Positions 10,222 through 23,639 of a stretch of DNA of 64,000 nucleotides are shown here, one piece after another. This DNA comes from Banduia mediterranea (GTDB lineage: Bacteria; Pseudomonadota; Gammaproteobacteria; Nevskiales; Nevskiaceae), in NCBI RefSeq assembly GCF_031846245.1, contig NZ_JAVRIC010000008.1:62001-126000 (forward strand). The letters are read 5' to 3'. The notes beneath the pieces were generated by a model. It had not been told where the DNA came from. It saw only the letters and a program-made list of their open reading frames with translations, and ran no database searches. Both the position numbers and the translations under genes were made by a program. Position 1 is the stretch's first letter, and the number at the start of each line of letters is the position of its first letter.

Positions 10222-10590
10222 CTATGGCGTCCGCAGGTATACCGAGGATTCGCGCTCCGAAGCTTCGTAGAGCGACAGAGGTGCTGGCTTCTTGCCGAAG
10301 GACAGCAGCGCGTGGCTCCATGTCGGCATCGGCAGGCCGGCCACCGAGCGCGCCCAGTCAAGGTTCTGCCCACTGCACAGGTCGAAACGCGATCCATGCC
10401 AAGGGCATTCGACCGTACCCTTGTCGACCTTGCCACGCGCCAGCGACAGGCCCACATGCGGGCACTTGGCGGAAAATGCGCAGACGCGTCCGTCGACACG
10501 GCTCAGCAAGACGGTGTGGCCGCCGACTTTGACGGCATGCAGCCGGCCTTCCTGGACCTCACCCGATGCCGCGACTTTCGTTTCATTCAT
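10222..10590 (-). CDS. Rieske [2Fe-2S] ferredoxin-like protein
   Basis: A 122-residue single-domain Rieske protein. The cluster ligands are CPH (about residue 40) and CPWHG (about 60), separated by the usual spacing, with the flanking GTVECPWHGSRFDL pattern of the NirD/ferredoxin-type Rieske proteins. The reading frame is open much further upstream, but ATG 10590 is preceded by GGAGGGAGTC, an excellent ribosome-binding site, and the upstream part has no Rieske character. No partner oxygenase is next to it; it lies tail-to-tail with the thioredoxin-fold gene, and the gene upstream is a decayed phosphatase. Confidence 0.85.
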   Translation of the reverse strand: MNETKVAASGEVQEGRLHAVKVGGHTVLLSRVDGRVCAFSAKCPHVGLSLARGKVDKGTVECPWHGSRFDLCSGQNLDWARSVAGLPMPTWSHALLSFGKKPAPLSLYEASERESSVYLRTP

Positions 10591-10894
10591 GACTCCCTCC
10601 TTTGCGGTGCCGCTGAGCCTTCGGCCGCGCTGTCGACCCTTGCCCGCGTTATCAGCCACCCCACGTCCACCATCCCACTCGGAAAGGCCCGTGAGCGTGT
10701 CGAGTGCCTGGTCCGGGCTCAGGCCTTGGTCGTAGAAGCCGCTCGCAGTCTGTTCGCGCAAAAACATCCCGGATTCGTCGAACGCGTCCCGATTAGACGC
10801 CGCATTTCGCGTCTCGGCAAGTTCCCTGGGGCAGCCCGCCGCCAAACGTCGCAACGCCACGGGTCTCATCGTCAGACCGTGCGTATGGGCCGTT

Positions 10895-11249
10895 TCAGGG
10901 CGCCTTCGGCGCACGCAGTGCCTCGGTCACGACCGGCGGAAACCCTTGGGTCGTCACCGACGGACACACGAATTCGACACCGAACGGCGCCGCTGGCACC
11001 GGCCGTATAGGCGAAAAAGTCCGTCGGGTCCTTGGTCAGCTCGGCGCAAAACGCGGTATGGACGTCACCGCTGAGCACGACGACCTCGCCGAAGTCTTCG
11101 CCGGCGAAGGCGTCGAACAGGCTGCGCTGGTCCACGCAGCCGCCCCAGGAGCCGAGCCCGAAAGGCTGGCCGGGGGCGAGGTAGAACTGCGACATCAGCT
11201 CAAAGGTCGCGCAGACGCCGGGGCAGTTGCCGCATACCGTGGCGTACCG
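10895..11249 (-). pseudogene. Decayed PhoD-like alkaline phosphatase fragment
   Basis: One frame encodes MSQFYLAPGQPFGLGSWGG...FGEVVVLSGDVHTAF, which matches the PhoD/metallophosphatase signature around the metal-binding GDVH motif. It then loses the match after GASGAV, while the next frame continues as VEFVCPSVTTQGFPPVVTEAL, the usual following block, up to a stop at 10895. So a one-base frameshift lies near 11000. Upstream an in-frame stop at 11250 cuts off the rest, and the N-terminal metal-binding domain is not recognisable. The 11250-11435 stretch holds no gene I can support. Confidence 0.7.
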
Positions 11250-11435
11250 TCAGCACATCGATGCGATCGCCATGGACGCGGTCATGGATTTGTTGCAGTC
11301 GGGAAGATGCCTTGGTTCCGCAGGGCTGCGCATACCCGGCGGCGGCCATAATTGCCGCTCCGGGTCATCTGTTCTCGTTCCTCGTCGGAGGGTGTTCTCC
11401 GCTGTCAACGTATCCGAAATCATTGGACCACAACG

Positions 11436-12029
11436 CTATCCGAAATCGCCGATCGAGCGAAGCTGGCGCAGCACGATTTCGAGTTTTTCCAGCGAATCGT
11501 CGCACTCCAGGATGCGCTGCTTGGCCGCCAACGGCAGTGGCAGGATTTCCGCCAGACGGTGCGTGACCCAGGCCGCATCGTTCAGCCGATGCGGCATCGG
11601 CACCATGCCGACGCCGACTTCATTGATCAGCCGCTGCAACAGCAATGGCGCCAGCGAATGCTCTTCGGAAATGGAAACGGAGACCTCGGTGGTCAGCCAC
11701 TCGACCTGGGCATGGATCAGACCGTCCGCCGCCACCCGCCGTTCGAGAATGCGGAAACGGGTATCGCCGCGTGCCAGCAGATTGAACAGGCCCGGCGACA
11801 GTTCTTCACGCTCCACCACGCTGGCGCTGCATCCGACGGCGTGCGGCACGGCCGGTTCGCCGGCCTCGCGTCCATCCAGAATCAGGCAGACGCCGAACCC
11901 GGAGCCGGTACGCAGGCACTCCCGCGTCATCTCCACGTAGCGGGGCTCGAAAATTCGCAGCGGCAGGCGCCCATCAGGATACAGGACAGTGCCCAGCGGA
12001 AAGATCGGCAGTTCCTGCGGCTGATTCAA
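11436..12029 (-). CDS. Lon N-terminal (substrate-binding) domain protein
   Basis: 197 residues starting NQPQELPIFPLGTVLYPDG, followed by LPLRIFEPRYVEM: this is the LON substrate-binding domain without the ATPase or protease parts of Lon. Such stand-alone proteins are widespread and their function is unsettled. The ATG-initiated frame would begin inside gyrA; the TTG at 12029, 6 nt after a CGGAG ribosome-binding site, is the more likely start and gives the normal length. Downstream of gyrA on the same strand, but separated from it by a hairpin and a repeat. Confidence 0.82.
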   Translation of the reverse strand: MNQPQELPIFPLGTVLYPDGRLPLRIFEPRYVEMTRECLRTGSGFGVCLILDGREAGEPAVPHAVGCSASVVEREELSPGLFNLLARGDTRFRILERRVAADGLIHAQVEWLTTEVSVSISEEHSLAPLLLQRLINEVGVGMVPMPHRLNDAAWVTHRLAEILPLPLAAKQRILECDDSLEKLEIVLRQLRSIGDFG

Positions 12030-12065
12030 TACTGGCTCCGATGATCCATGATATTTGACGGTCGC

Positions 12066-12103
12066 CTGAAAACACGGCGGGCGGAGCCTGCGCCCCGCCC
12101 GCC
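12066..12103 (-). terminator. Probable terminator after gyrA
   Basis: GGCGGGC (12076-12082) and GCCCGCC (12097-12103) form a strong GC stem. Read on the minus strand it is followed by GTGTTTTC. It lies about 100 bp past the gyrA stop codon. The T run is short, so termination may be partial. Confidence 0.6.
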
Positions 12104-12111
12104 CTAACAGT

Positions 12112-12174
12112 CTGTCGGACTTAGGGGGACGTAGCGAGGGCCGAAGTCGCAGTAGATCATCCTGAGTCCGACAG
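12112..12174. repeat. Inverted-repeat element (10-bp arms) after gyrA
   Basis: CTGTCGGACT (12112-12121) and its exact complement AGTCCGACAG (12165-12174) flank a 43-bp GC-rich centre. The 63-bp unit sits between the gyrA stop and its terminator hairpin, outside any gene. Its size and symmetry fit a REP/MITE-like intergenic element, but only one copy was found in this window. Confidence 0.5.
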
Positions 12175-12201
12175 GTAGCTGGAATCAGATTGGCGAGGAT
12201 C

Positions 12202-14937
<2,736 letters not shown>

Positions 14938-15019
14938 TATTTTTTGGCGTGCACTGGCCCCGCGAGGCTGCGGAAGCTCTTGTCGATAAAAGGAAAGCGC
15001 CACCCCGGCGCCGTGCTCA

Positions 15020-15028
15020 ATTCTACCA
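15020..15028 (-). promoter_or_regulatory. Extended -10 promoter candidate for gyrA
   Basis: On the minus strand TGGTAGAAT fits an extended -10 element (TGn + TAGAAT). It would start transcription near 15013, about 75 nt upstream of the gyrA ATG. No good -35 is seen at 17 bp, which is common for extended -10 promoters. The rest of the 333-bp gap 14938-15270 holds no recognisable gene. Confidence 0.45.
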
Positions 15029-15270
15029 TGCCGGGAACCCGGATCGGGACCTTGAGCCTTTTCCAAAGGGCTCCTTGGGAACCGGCTAAGCCCCCGTTTG
15101 AAATCGGCTGCTACGGAACTTTTGCCAGTAATCGGCGAAACTCACCCAACATTCGCCAGGCTCTCGTATGCGCCGCTCCAGCATTTCAAATTATTTCATT
15201 GAAATCATTGGTTTGCGATTTGGCACGATGCGTGTTTCCTGATTCCAAACTCCATCTGGAAACTCTGCTG

Positions 15271-15951
15271 ATGCGCGTACTCGCCATCCCCGCTTTCATC
15301 CTGGCCGCCTTGCTCAGCGCGTGCATCATCGTGGTCGGCGACGATGGCGGCTCGCACGGACACTGGGACGACGAGGGGCACTCCACGGTGAATCGCGCGA
15401 TCCGCATCGGCGAGGCGCAAACGGTTGGCGACCTCGACAGCGTCAACGGTTCGATCGAACTCGGTGACCGCAGCGTCGCCGAGTCGGTGGAGACCGTGAA
15501 CGGCTCGATTCGCATCGGCGACGACGTGGTCGTGAACAGCATCGAATCCGTGAACGGAAACGTCCGGGCTGGAACGAATCTGCGGGTCGCCGACGACATC
15601 GAGACGGTCAATGGCAGCCTTGAACTCGCGGCCGGAACACGCATCGGCGGCGGCATCGATGCCGTCAATGGCAACATCGTGATGACGCAGACTCGGCTCG
15701 AAGGCGAGATCAGCACCGTCGGCAGCGATATCGAGACCGGGCGCAATTCATGGATCGGCAGCATCACCGTGGAAGAGTCACCGGGCTGGCAGAGCGGGCG
15801 CTCACGCCGCCCGCGCATCGTGATCGGCCCGGGCACCGTGGTCGGCGCCCTGCACTTCGAGCATGCGGTGGACCTGTATGTCCATGAGAGCGCCGAAACC
15901 GGTACGATCCACGGCGCGACGGCGCAGATCTACAGCGGCGACTCGCCCTGA
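15271..15951 (+). CDS. Repeat-rich outer-membrane or periplasmic lipoprotein, probable beta-helix
   Basis: 226 residues. The signal peptide MRVLAIPAFILAALLSAC ends in a lipobox (LSAC, Cys18). From about residue 45 to 150 there are five to six tandem units of about 20 residues built on the pattern (S/T)VNGSIxLGxxxxVxxxIE, which would stack as a right-handed beta-helix with surface Asn-Gly turns, similar to bactofilin-type or DUF4097-type sheets. No catalytic residues are evident. It overlaps tilS tail-to-tail by 22 bp. Function unknown; a structural or envelope role is a guess. Confidence 0.65.
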   Translation: MRVLAIPAFILAALLSACIIVVGDDGGSHGHWDDEGHSTVNRAIRIGEAQTVGDLDSVNGSIELGDRSVAESVETVNGSIRIGDDVVVNSIESVNGNVRAGTNLRVADDIETVNGSLELAAGTRIGGGIDAVNGNIVMTQTRLEGEISTVGSDIETGRNSWIGSITVEESPGWQSGRSRRPRIVIGPGTVVGALHFEHAVDLYVHESAETGTIHGATAQIYSGDSP

Positions 15952-17270
15952 GCCGGGTCACCGCGACGCCAGACCAGCTGCGTGCCGGACTGCGTCAATC
16001 GGCCACGGAATGATTCGCTGATCCAGCGATCGGCCACGGCGACGAGTTCGCCGTCCAGCCACAGCAGTGGCGTACGCTGCCGTTCCCACGGCGGTGTGGC
16101 CGACTCCTGAAACAGATTCTTGAGACTGCGCGTGTGTGCGGCTCCACTCGGACGCAGACGCTCGCCGCCCCGGACAAAGCCGACCGTCAGCCGACAGTCG
16201 TCCGGCACAGGATTGAATTCCAGGAACCCGCAGCCCGGCGGAAGCCTCAGCGCCTCACGTCCATCCCACTCGCAGGTCCAGGCGCCCGGCATCGGCAGAC
16301 CGGGGATCAGGTGGATCGCGTCGCGATAGCGCCGCAGTTCATAGACGCCCAACGTGACGACCGGTGCGGCGTCTTCCGCCGCCAGCAACAATTCACGGAC
16401 GATCACCGGCCAGGCGCTGGCATCCGGCATTGGCACTCCCTGCCGACGCAGCCACAAACGCAGGGCGTTGCGACGACGCGATTCACTCAGGGCCAGACTG
16501 GCGCGTACCGACGGCCGACCGTCGACGGTCAGGCCTTCAAGATCGATGTCGGCGAGATCATCCAGCAAGGCTTGCGTCTCGGCAGCCAGATGCGCGGTAC
16601 GTGCAAGTGCACCCTCGGCTTGCGGCCAGCGCTGCAGAATGTTCGGCCAAAGCCGAGCTCTGACGGCGACGCGATCATAGCGACCGTCTTCATTGTGCGG
16701 ATCGTCGACCCAGGTCAGTCGCCGTTGCCGCGCGTAGGCCTCGATGGCGGATCGAGGCGTGGCCAAAAGCGGGCGCCACACTTGGAAATGCGCCCTGCCC
16801 GACCACGCCCGCATCGCCGCAAGTCCGGAGATGCCGGTTCCCCGGAACAGTCGCAGCAGCAGGGTTTCAGCCTGATCGGCACGGTGATGCGCCAGGGCCA
16901 GTACATCGCCCGGATTCAGAACGCGTTCGAACGCCGCGTATCGCACGTTCCGCGCCGCGGCTTCCGGGCCTGCGGCCGACGCTTGATCGACCGCGACGGC
17001 TTCGACCTGCGCCGCTACACCCAATCGCTCGCAGCAGCGCTCACAGAAGCTCGCCCAGTCGTCGGCGGCGACTTGCAGACCATGATGCACATGGATCGCA
17101 CGCAAGCGGCCGCCCAGGGCGCCACCGAAGCGCTCGTGCAGGATGTGCAACAAGGTAATCGAGTCGCGTCCGCCACTGAGCCCAACCCAGAGACAGCCGC
17201 CCCGATCAAGCGCAGCGACGGCCTCGTCGAACGCCAGCAGGTCCAGCGTCTCGATCCCCGCCGCGTTCAC
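15930..17270 (-). CDS. tilS: tRNA(Ile)-lysidine synthase
   Basis: Attaches lysine to C34 of the tRNA-Ile that reads AUA. The ATP-binding PP-loop SGGRDS is at about residues 33-38, followed by LHILHE and the HVHHGLQ motif; the C-terminal domain is present, giving the normal 446-residue bacterial length. It overlaps accA by 4 bp (ATGA), so dnaE-accA-tilS is probably co-transcribed, a common gammaproteobacterial order. Essential in most bacteria. Confidence 0.93.
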   Translation of the reverse strand: MNAAGIETLDLLAFDEAVAALDRGGCLWVGLSGGRDSITLLHILHERFGGALGGRLRAIHVHHGLQVAADDWASFCERCCERLGVAAQVEAVAVDQASAAGPEAAARNVRYAAFERVLNPGDVLALAHHRADQAETLLLRLFRGTGISGLAAMRAWSGRAHFQVWRPLLATPRSAIEAYARQRRLTWVDDPHNEDGRYDRVAVRARLWPNILQRWPQAEGALARTAHLAAETQALLDDLADIDLEGLTVDGRPSVRASLALSESRRRNALRLWLRRQGVPMPDASAWPVIVRELLLAAEDAAPVVTLGVYELRRYRDAIHLIPGLPMPGAWTCEWDGREALRLPPGCGFLEFNPVPDDCRLTVGFVRGGERLRPSGAAHTRSLKNLFQESATPPWERQRTPLLWLDGELVAVADRWISESFRGRLTQSGTQLVWRRGDPAQGESPL

Positions 17271-18226
17271 ACGGTTTCGAAGACTCCATAACCGAGCAAG
17301 CGCTGATAACGATCAGCCAGGAGTTGCGTCATCGGCACGCGTCCCAGTCGGTCCAGGGATTCGATCAGGCGCGTTTGCAGGTCTTCGAACATCACTGCGC
17401 TGTCGCGATGCGCGCCGCCCAGCGGCTCGGTGGCAATTTCATCGATCAGGCCGAGCCCCTTGAGGTCCGGCGCGGTCAGTTTCATCGCTTCGGCCGCATC
17501 CTTGGCACGGTCGGCCTTCTTGAACAGGATCGAGGCACAGCCTTCCGGCGAGATCACCGAGTAGATGCTGTATTGGAGCATGATCAGGTGATCGCAGACG
17601 CCGATTGCGAGCGCGCCGCCGGAGCCACCTTCACCGATCACGGTGGCGACCACCGGCGTGCGCAGGTTCGATAGCTCGAACAGGTTGCGTGCGATCGCCT
17701 CGGACTGGTTGCGTTCTTCGGCGGAGATGCCCGGATAGGCGCCGGGGGTGTCGATGAAGGTCAGCACCGGCAGACTGAAACGCTCCGCCATCTTCATCAG
17801 GCGCAGCGCCTTGCGGTAACCCTCGGGCCGCGGCATGCCGAAGTTGCGGCGGATGCGCTCCTTGGCGTCGCGTCCCTTCTGCTGGCCGATCACCACCACC
17901 GGGCGGCCGTCCAGGCGGGCCACGCCGGAAACGATGGCGGGATCATCGAACACCGCACGGTCGCCGTGCAGCTCCTCGAAATCCGTGAACAGCGCGCGGA
18001 AGTAATCCATCGAATACGGCCGCATCGGATGGCGCGCGACCTGCGCCACCTGCCATCGCGTCAGGCTGGAGAAAATCTGTTCAGTCAGCGTGCGGCTCTT
18101 CTCTTCCAGCCGTGAAATCTCCTCGGACAGGCTGACCTCCGAGCCACTGGACATAAAGCGCAATTCTTCGATCTTCTGTTGCAGCTCGGCAATCGGCTGT
18201 TCGAAATCGAGATAGTTGAGATTCAT
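17267..18226 (-). CDS. accA: Acetyl-CoA carboxylase carboxyltransferase subunit alpha
   Basis: 319 residues from ATG 18226 ([15 protein letters not shown]), exactly the E. coli length; the frame is open upstream but only this start fits the family. The crotonase-like core shows [34 protein letters not shown] and [11 protein letters not shown], the motifs that bind carboxybiotin and acetyl-CoA. With AccD it transfers the carboxyl group to make malonyl-CoA for fatty acid synthesis. Lies 22 bp after dnaE and overlaps tilS by 4 bp. Confidence 0.97.
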   Translation of the reverse strand: MNLNYLDFEQPIAELQQKIEELRFMSSGSEVSLSEEISRLEEKSRTLTEQIFSSLTRWQVAQVARHPMRPYSMDYFRALFTDFEELHGDRAVFDDPAIVSGVARLDGRPVVVIGQQKGRDAKERIRRNFGMPRPEGYRKALRLMKMAERFSLPVLTFIDTPGAYPGISAEERNQSEAIARNLFELSNLRTPVVATVIGEGGSGGALAIGVCDHLIMLQYSIYSVISPEGCASILFKKADRAKDAAEAMKLTAPDLKGLGLIDEIATEPLGGAHRDSAVMFEDLQTRLIESLDRLGRVPMTQLLADRYQRLLGYGVFETV

Positions 18227-18248
18227 GAAACCTGTATTCCCCTGCAAT

Positions 18249-21200
18249 TCATTCGTCGGCCTGGACAGCCGATCGGTAACTGACCTGGATACCCTCATCG
18301 CCCACCAGCGCCTTCAGCGCCCCAAGCCCTTCCTCGGTGGGCACCACTCGCCACGCCGGCGGGAAATCGAGCATACCCTGTGCGCTGCCATTCAAATACT
18401 GTAAGGAAATCCCGCAGCCACTGCCCACTCGAATCGGGCTGAGCGCGGCTTCCAGCGCATCGACGTCCACGGCGCGTCCACGCGGCCAGGTGATCATCAG
18501 GCGATCCGCGAAACGGCCGGAGGCCTGGCCCAGATCCCAGATCTCATCGGCGCGAATCTGGTGGCCGCCGGTGTACTCGTCCGGCGAAACCCGGCCGTAG
18601 ACGAACACCAGCGTGTCCTTGCGCAAACGTTCCAGATGCCGCGTCCATTGTTCCTCGGACAGCGGCACGCTGATCTGGGCGGTGCGGTCGTCCAGGGTCA
18701 GCACGCCACGGCGACCGAACTTGCGCAGGTCCACCAGCCACGCACCCGCCACTACCTTGGGTCCGCGCCGGTAGCGCGGTCGCTCGCCTTCCTCGCTCGG
18801 CAGCGGCGTATCGGGACACAGCGCGATCAGCTCCTTGAGCGTGCCGCTGGCGATCTGGCTGATCATCTCGCGATAGGTCTCCACCGGGTGCCCGGAGAGG
18901 TAAAACCCGAGCACGTCCCGTTCCTTGGCCAAGCGCTCGCGCTGACTGCAGTCCTCCAGCGTCGGCAGTTCGATGGCCGGCCCTGCCGATGGCGCATCCA
19001 GGCCGAACATGTCGACCTGCCCCACGTCGGCCGCGCTACCGGCCTGCTCGGCGTAGCTCAGCGCGCGCGGCAACTGCGCGATCAGACTCGGCCGGTTCGG
19101 GCCAAGCGCGTCCAGGGCGCCGGCGTTGATCAGCGCTTCGAGCACACGCTTGTTGGCGCGGCGCGTGTCGATGCGGCGGCAGAAATCCAGCAGATCGGTG
19201 TAGGGACCGTTGGCCTCGCGTTCATTGACGATACCTTCGATCGCGCCCTCGCCAGCGCCACGCACGGCACCGAGACCGTAACGCACGGCGCCGTCCTCGA
19301 CGGTGAAACGAAAGCGCGAACGATTGATGTCCGGCGGACGGATTTCGACGCCCATGTTCGCGCACTCGTCAATCATCATGACGATGGTGTCGGTCTTGAA
19401 CATTTCCGCCGACAGCACGGCACACATGAACTCGGCCGGGTAATGCGTTTTCAGCCAGGCCGTCTGGTAGGACACCAGCGCATAGGCGGTCGCGTGCGAC
19501 TTGTTGAAACCGTAACCGGCGAAGCGCTCCATCAGGTCGAAGATTTCGTCGGCCTTCTCGGCCGGCAGGCCGTCCCTGGCCGCTCCGTCACGGAAGATCG
19601 CGCGGTGCTTGACCATCTCCTCGACTTTCTTCTTGCCCATGGCCCGGCGCAGCAGGTCGGCACCGCCAAGCGTGTAGCCGCCGACGATCTGCGCCATCTG
19701 CATGACCTGCTCCTGGTAGACCATGATGCCGTAGGTTTCCTCCAGCACCGGCTCCACGCGCGGGTCCGGATACGCCACGGGTTCGCGGCCGTGCTTGCGC
19801 GCCACGAAGCTGGGGATCAGGTCCATCGGACCGGGCCGGTACAGTGCACCCAGGGCGATCAGGTCCTCGAAACGGTCCGGCTTGGCGTCCTTGAGCATGC
19901 GTTGCATGCCGGGCGATTCGAACTGAAACACCGCGATCGTCCTGGCGCGCTTGAACAGCTCGTAGGTGGGCGCGTCGTCGAGCGGCAGTTGCGCGATGTC
20001 CAGCGGTGCCTCGCCGGTGCCGCGACGCGCATTGATCATGCGCACCGCCCAGTCGATGATCGTCAGCGTACGCAGTCCGAGAAAGTCGAACTTCACCAGC
20101 CCGACGGATTCGAGATCCTTCATGTCGAACTGGGTGACCACGCCCTCGCTTTCCGGGTCCTTGTACAGGGGCGCGTAGTCGGTCAGCGGTCCCGGCGCGA
20201 TGACCACGCCACCGGCATGCTTGCCGACATTGCGCGCCAGACCTTCAAGCAACAGGCCCAGATCGAGGATCGCCTTGACGTCGTCCTCCTGGTAGGCCTG
20301 CTGCACCTCGGGAATCGTCTGCAGTGCATATTCGAGTTCGGTGCAGCCGTTGTCCTGGGCTTCTGACTTGTAGGCCGGGATGCCGGGGATCATCTTGGCG
20401 ATACGGTCGCCGAATCCGTGGGAATGCCCGAGCACACGCGTGGCATCACGCACCACGGCGCGCGCTGCCATCGAGCCGTAGGTGATGATCTGGCTGACCA
20501 GGTCCCGGCCGTACTTGCGCGTCACGTAGTCGATCACGCGGTCGCGGCCTTCCATGCAGAAGTCCACGTCGAAGTCCGGCATCGATACGCGTTCCGGATT
20601 CAGGAAGCGCTCGAACAGCAGCTTGTACGGAATCGGGTCGAGGTCGGTGATGCCCAGCGAATACGCCACCAGTGAGCCGGCGCCCGAACCACGGCCCGGC
20701 CCGACCGGCACGCCATTGTCCTTGCCCCATTGAATGAAGTCGGCAACGATCAGGAAGTAGCCGGGAAAGCCCATCGACTCGATGATTCCCAGCTCGTAAT
20801 CCAGACGCGCCCGGTACGAAGCTTCGTCGTGACCCTCGGCCGGGCCATGCGCGGCGAGCCGCCGGCTCAGGCCGGCGTGGGTTTGCTTGCTGAGGTGCTC
20901 ATTGACGGTTTCGCCGGGATCGACCGGGAAGTCCGGCAGGTAGTTGACCCCGAAGGTGAACGACACTGAACAGCGCCGCGCGATCTCCACGCTGTTGGCC
21001 AGCGCTTCCGGCATATCCGAAAACAGTCCCGCCATTTCGTCCGCGGACTTGAGGTACTGCTCTTCGCTGTAATCCTGTGTGCGGCGCGGATCGCTCAGGG
21101 TGCGGCCCTGGTTGATGCAGACCCGAGCCTCGTGAACCTCGAAGTCTTCGCGTCGCAAAAAGCGTACGTCGTTGGTGGCAACGATCGGCACACCATGCAG

Positions 21201-21800
21201 GCGCGACAGTGCCGCGGCGGCCTGGGTATGGCGCTCGTCGTGCTCGCGCCGGCAGCGCTGCACCGCCAGATAGAGCCGGTCACCAAACCAGCTTCGCCAT
21301 TCGGCAAGGTACTGCTCGGCTTCGGTCACCTGTCCACGCAACAAGGCGGTGCCGATCTCGGAATGAGGCCCGCACAGTACGATCACGCCCTCATTCCACT
21401 GCGCGAAACGTTCGCGGGCGACCGTCGTGGCGAGCTTGCTCTTGCCCTCGGTGTAGGCCGACGACACCAGCTTGACGATATTGCCGTAGCCTACGGAATT
21501 CTGTGCCAGCAGAATCACACGGCTGGGTACGCCATCGGATTCGACCAGCACCTCGGCGCCGATGACCGGCTTGATTCCGGCGCTTTCCGCGGACTTGTAG
21601 AACTTCACCATCACGAACAGATTGTTCAGATCGGTGATGGCGATCGCCGGAAAGCCCAGTTCGGCGGTGCGCGCGGCCAGCGTCTGCAGGCGATCGTCCG
21701 GCGTCTTGCGCTTGACTGGTTCGACTCGAATGATGCCGTCCACCAAGGAGTACTCGGTGTGCAGCGACAGATGCACGAAGCCGGGGTTCGCTTCCGACAT
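18249..21800 (-). CDS. dnaE: DNA polymerase III subunit alpha
   Basis: The replicative polymerase, 1183 residues from ATG 21800; the upstream in-frame TTG is less likely. It opens with the PHP domain ([13 protein letters not shown]), the polymerase active site includes PDFDVDFC (catalytic aspartates), then the fingers ([16 protein letters not shown]), the helix-hairpin-helix region and a C-terminal OB-fold. The size and motifs are DnaE1-type; there is no exonuclease insert, so proofreading needs DnaQ. It sits between rnhB and accA as in many gammaproteobacteria. Confidence 0.97.
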   Translation of the reverse strand: MSEANPGFVHLSLHTEYSLVDGIIRVEPVKRKTPDDRLQTLAARTAELGFPAIAITDLNNLFVMVKFYKSAESAGIKPVIGAEVLVESDGVPSRVILLAQNSVGYGNIVKLVSSAYTEGKSKLATTVARERFAQWNEGVIVLCGPHSEIGTALLRGQVTEAEQYLAEWRSWFGDRLYLAVQRCRREHDERHTQAAAALSRLHGVPIVATNDVRFLRREDFEVHEARVCINQGRTLSDPRRTQDYSEEQYLKSADEMAGLFSDMPEALANSVEIARRCSVSFTFGVNYLPDFPVDPGETVNEHLSKQTHAGLSRRLAAHGPAEGHDEASYRARLDYELGIIESMGFPGYFLIVADFIQWGKDNGVPVGPGRGSGAGSLVAYSLGITDLDPIPYKLLFERFLNPERVSMPDFDVDFCMEGRDRVIDYVTRKYGRDLVSQIITYGSMAARAVVRDATRVLGHSHGFGDRIAKMIPGIPAYKSEAQDNGCTELEYALQTIPEVQQAYQEDDVKAILDLGLLLEGLARNVGKHAGGVVIAPGPLTDYAPLYKDPESEGVVTQFDMKDLESVGLVKFDFLGLRTLTIIDWAVRMINARRGTGEAPLDIAQLPLDDAPTYELFKRARTIAVFQFESPGMQRMLKDAKPDRFEDLIALGALYRPGPMDLIPSFVARKHGREPVAYPDPRVEPVLEETYGIMVYQEQVMQMAQIVGGYTLGGADLLRRAMGKKKVEEMVKHRAIFRDGAARDGLPAEKADEIFDLMERFAGYGFNKSHATAYALVSYQTAWLKTHYPAEFMCAVLSAEMFKTDTIVMMIDECANMGVEIRPPDINRSRFRFTVEDGAVRYGLGAVRGAGEGAIEGIVNEREANGPYTDLLDFCRRIDTRRANKRVLEALINAGALDALGPNRPSLIAQLPRALSYAEQAGSAADVGQVDMFGLDAPSAGPAIELPTLEDCSQRERLAKERDVLGFYLSGHPVETYREMISQIASGTLKELIALCPDTPLPSEEGERPRYRRGPKVVAGAWLVDLRKFGRRGVLTLDDRTAQISVPLSEEQWTRHLERLRKDTLVFVYGRVSPDEYTGGHQIRADEIWDLGQASGRFADRLMITWPRGRAVDVDALEAALSPIRVGSGCGISLQYLNGSAQGMLDFPPAWRVVPTEEGLGALKALVGDEGIQVSYRSAVQADE

Positions 21801-21804
21801 CGCT

Positions 21805-22395
21805 TCAGGCAAGCCGCAGCGAAAGCTGCGCCACCGGCGCGAAGGTGCGGCGATGCACCGGAGTCGCGCCCAGGCGGTTCAGGGCGTCCAGATGCACGCG
21901 CGTGCCATAACCCTTGTGTGCGGCGAATCCATAGCCTGGATACTCGGCATCGAGGCGGCACATTTCGGCGTCCCGGTTGACCTTGGCCAGTATCGAAGCG
22001 GCCATGATGCAGGGATGCAGGGCGTCTCCATCGACCACGGCCTGCGCCGCGCAACCAAGCTTCGGCAGATGCAGGCCATCGACCAGCGCCGAATCCGAGC
22101 GCCTCGACAAGGCTTCCCAGGCGCGCTGCATCGCCAGCAACGAGGCGCGCAGAATGTTGATCGATTCGATCTCGGCGACGCTGGCGCTGGCGACCGCCCA
22201 GGCCTCGGCGCGCGTCACGATCGTCTGCGCGAGACGTTCGCGGGCTTTGGCACTGAGCGCCTTGGAGTCACGCAGGCCCTCGAACGGATCTCGCTCGTCC
22301 AGGATCACCGCGGCGGCATAGACCGGGCCGGCCAGTGCGCCACGACCGGCCTCGTCCAACCCGGCAACGCAGGCAATACGCGGGCCTGCGCTCAT
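21805..22395 (-). CDS. rnhB: Ribonuclease HII
   Basis: 196 residues with the RNase HII motif AGLDEAGRGALAGPVYAAAVI at the N-terminus, containing the first catalytic Asp-Glu pair, and DGLHLP and ASILAKVNRD further on. It cuts 5' of ribonucleotides embedded in DNA. It ends 4 bp before dnaE and overlaps lpxB by 4 bp, so it is embedded in the lpx-dnaE transcript. Confidence 0.95.
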   Translation of the reverse strand: MSAGPRIACVAGLDEAGRGALAGPVYAAAVILDERDPFEGLRDSKALSAKARERLAQTIVTRAEAWAVASASVAEIESINILRASLLAMQRAWEALSRRSDSALVDGLHLPKLGCAAQAVVDGDALHPCIMAASILAKVNRDAEMCRLDAEYPGYGFAAHKGYGTRVHLDALNRLGATPVHRRTFAPVAQLSLRLA

Positions 22396-23525
22396 GTCAG
22401 CAGCTCCGCAATTGCGGAGGCGGCATGCGCAGCGGCGTTGCGGCGCAGTTCGTCGCGTACCGCGTCGAAGGCGTCGGTCTGTTTCTGGGCGGCCACGGGG
22501 TCGTCGATCAGGCGTGAAACGGCGTTGGCAAAGTTCTCACCTGTGGCATCGTCCTGCAACAGTTCATCGACCAGCGGTTCTCGGCACAGCAGGTTCGGCA
22601 GGCTGACACGCTCGATCTTGAGCAAGCCGACTTTGCGCAGCAAAAACGCCGTAAACGGCGCCACGCGGTAGCCGACAACCATCGGGCGCCCCAGCAGCAG
22701 GCACTCCAATGTCGCCGTGCCCGAGGCCAGCAGGACCGCCTCGCCGGCGCGCATGGCCTCGCGCGACTGGCCGTCGAGCAGCGTCCAGTTCTGCTGCGGC
22801 GCATGCCCGGCAATGGCCGCCTCGATCAGCGGCCGCAGCGAGGGCTTGGCCACCGGCACCACGAACTGAAGCTGTGGATGGCGCTCGGCCAGGCGCCGCG
22901 CCGCGTCCGCGTAGAGCGGCATCAGCATCGACACTTCAGCCTTGCGGCTGCCCGGCAGAACCGCGAGACAGGGCTGCTCGACCAGACCCAGCGCCGCGCG
23001 GCCCTGAGCCGGCGTCAGCGTCGCGTCAAGCTCGTCCGCCAGCGGATGGCCGACATAGGCCACGCGCATCGCGTGCTCGCGATAAAAATCGGCCTCGAAC
23101 GGGAACAGGCTCAGCATCAGATCGCAGCTTTTTGCGATGCCGTGCACGCGGCCCTGCCGCCAGGCCCAGACGGTCGGACTGACGTAGTGCACGGTCTTGA
23201 TGCCACGCTCGCGTAGTCGCCGCTCCAGCCCCAGATTGAAATCCGGCGCGTCGATGCCGATCATGCAGTCAGGGCGGTCGTCGCTGAAGCGCGTCACCAG
23301 TTCCGCCCGCAGGCGAAACAGGCGCGGCAGCTCCTTGATCACTTCGGACAGGCCCATCACCGACAGCGCGTCGATGGTTTCGATGGTCTCACAACCGGCG
23401 GCGACCATGCGCGGACCGGCCACGCCGTAGAACTGTGCCTGCGGATAGAGGCCGCGCAGGGCTCGGATCAGGGAGGCGCCGAGGATATCACCGGAGGTTT
23501 CGCCGGCGACCAGAGCGAATTTCAT
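22392..23525 (-). CDS. lpxB: Lipid-A-disaccharide synthase
   Basis: A GT19 glycosyltransferase that condenses UDP-2,3-diacylglucosamine with lipid X. From ATG 23525 (MKFALVAGETSGD) it has 377 residues, the family length. GETSGD is near the N-terminus, YYV-type motif YVSPTVWAW in the middle and VLPGSRKAEV in the C-terminal nucleotide-binding half. It acts on the cytoplasmic face of the inner membrane. A 145-bp gap with heptamer repeats separates it from lpxA. Confidence 0.95.
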   Translation of the reverse strand: MKFALVAGETSGDILGASLIRALRGLYPQAQFYGVAGPRMVAAGCETIETIDALSVMGLSEVIKELPRLFRLRAELVTRFSDDRPDCMIGIDAPDFNLGLERRLRERGIKTVHYVSPTVWAWRQGRVHGIAKSCDLMLSLFPFEADFYREHAMRVAYVGHPLADELDATLTPAQGRAALGLVEQPCLAVLPGSRKAEVSMLMPLYADAARRLAERHPQLQFVVPVAKPSLRPLIEAAIAGHAPQQNWTLLDGQSREAMRAGEAVLLASGTATLECLLLGRPMVVGYRVAPFTAFLLRKVGLLKIERVSLPNLLCREPLVDELLQDDATGENFANAVSRLIDDPVAAQKQTDAFDAVRDELRRNAAAHAASAIAELLT

Positions 23526-23639
23526 GCTTGAGGCCGAGACCCGGAAAGCAACAACAGCAGTTTGCCGTTGCATCCAGGAGATCGGGGCTTCCAGCCGCTT
23601 GGGGCTCCCGCCTGACGGACCGTACCTCGGGTTTCCCCA

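Noticed and set aside
18561-20366. Open frame of 601 codons on the plus strand opposite dnaE
   Set aside because: Antisense of the conserved polymerase core with no recognisable domain and no ribosome-binding site.
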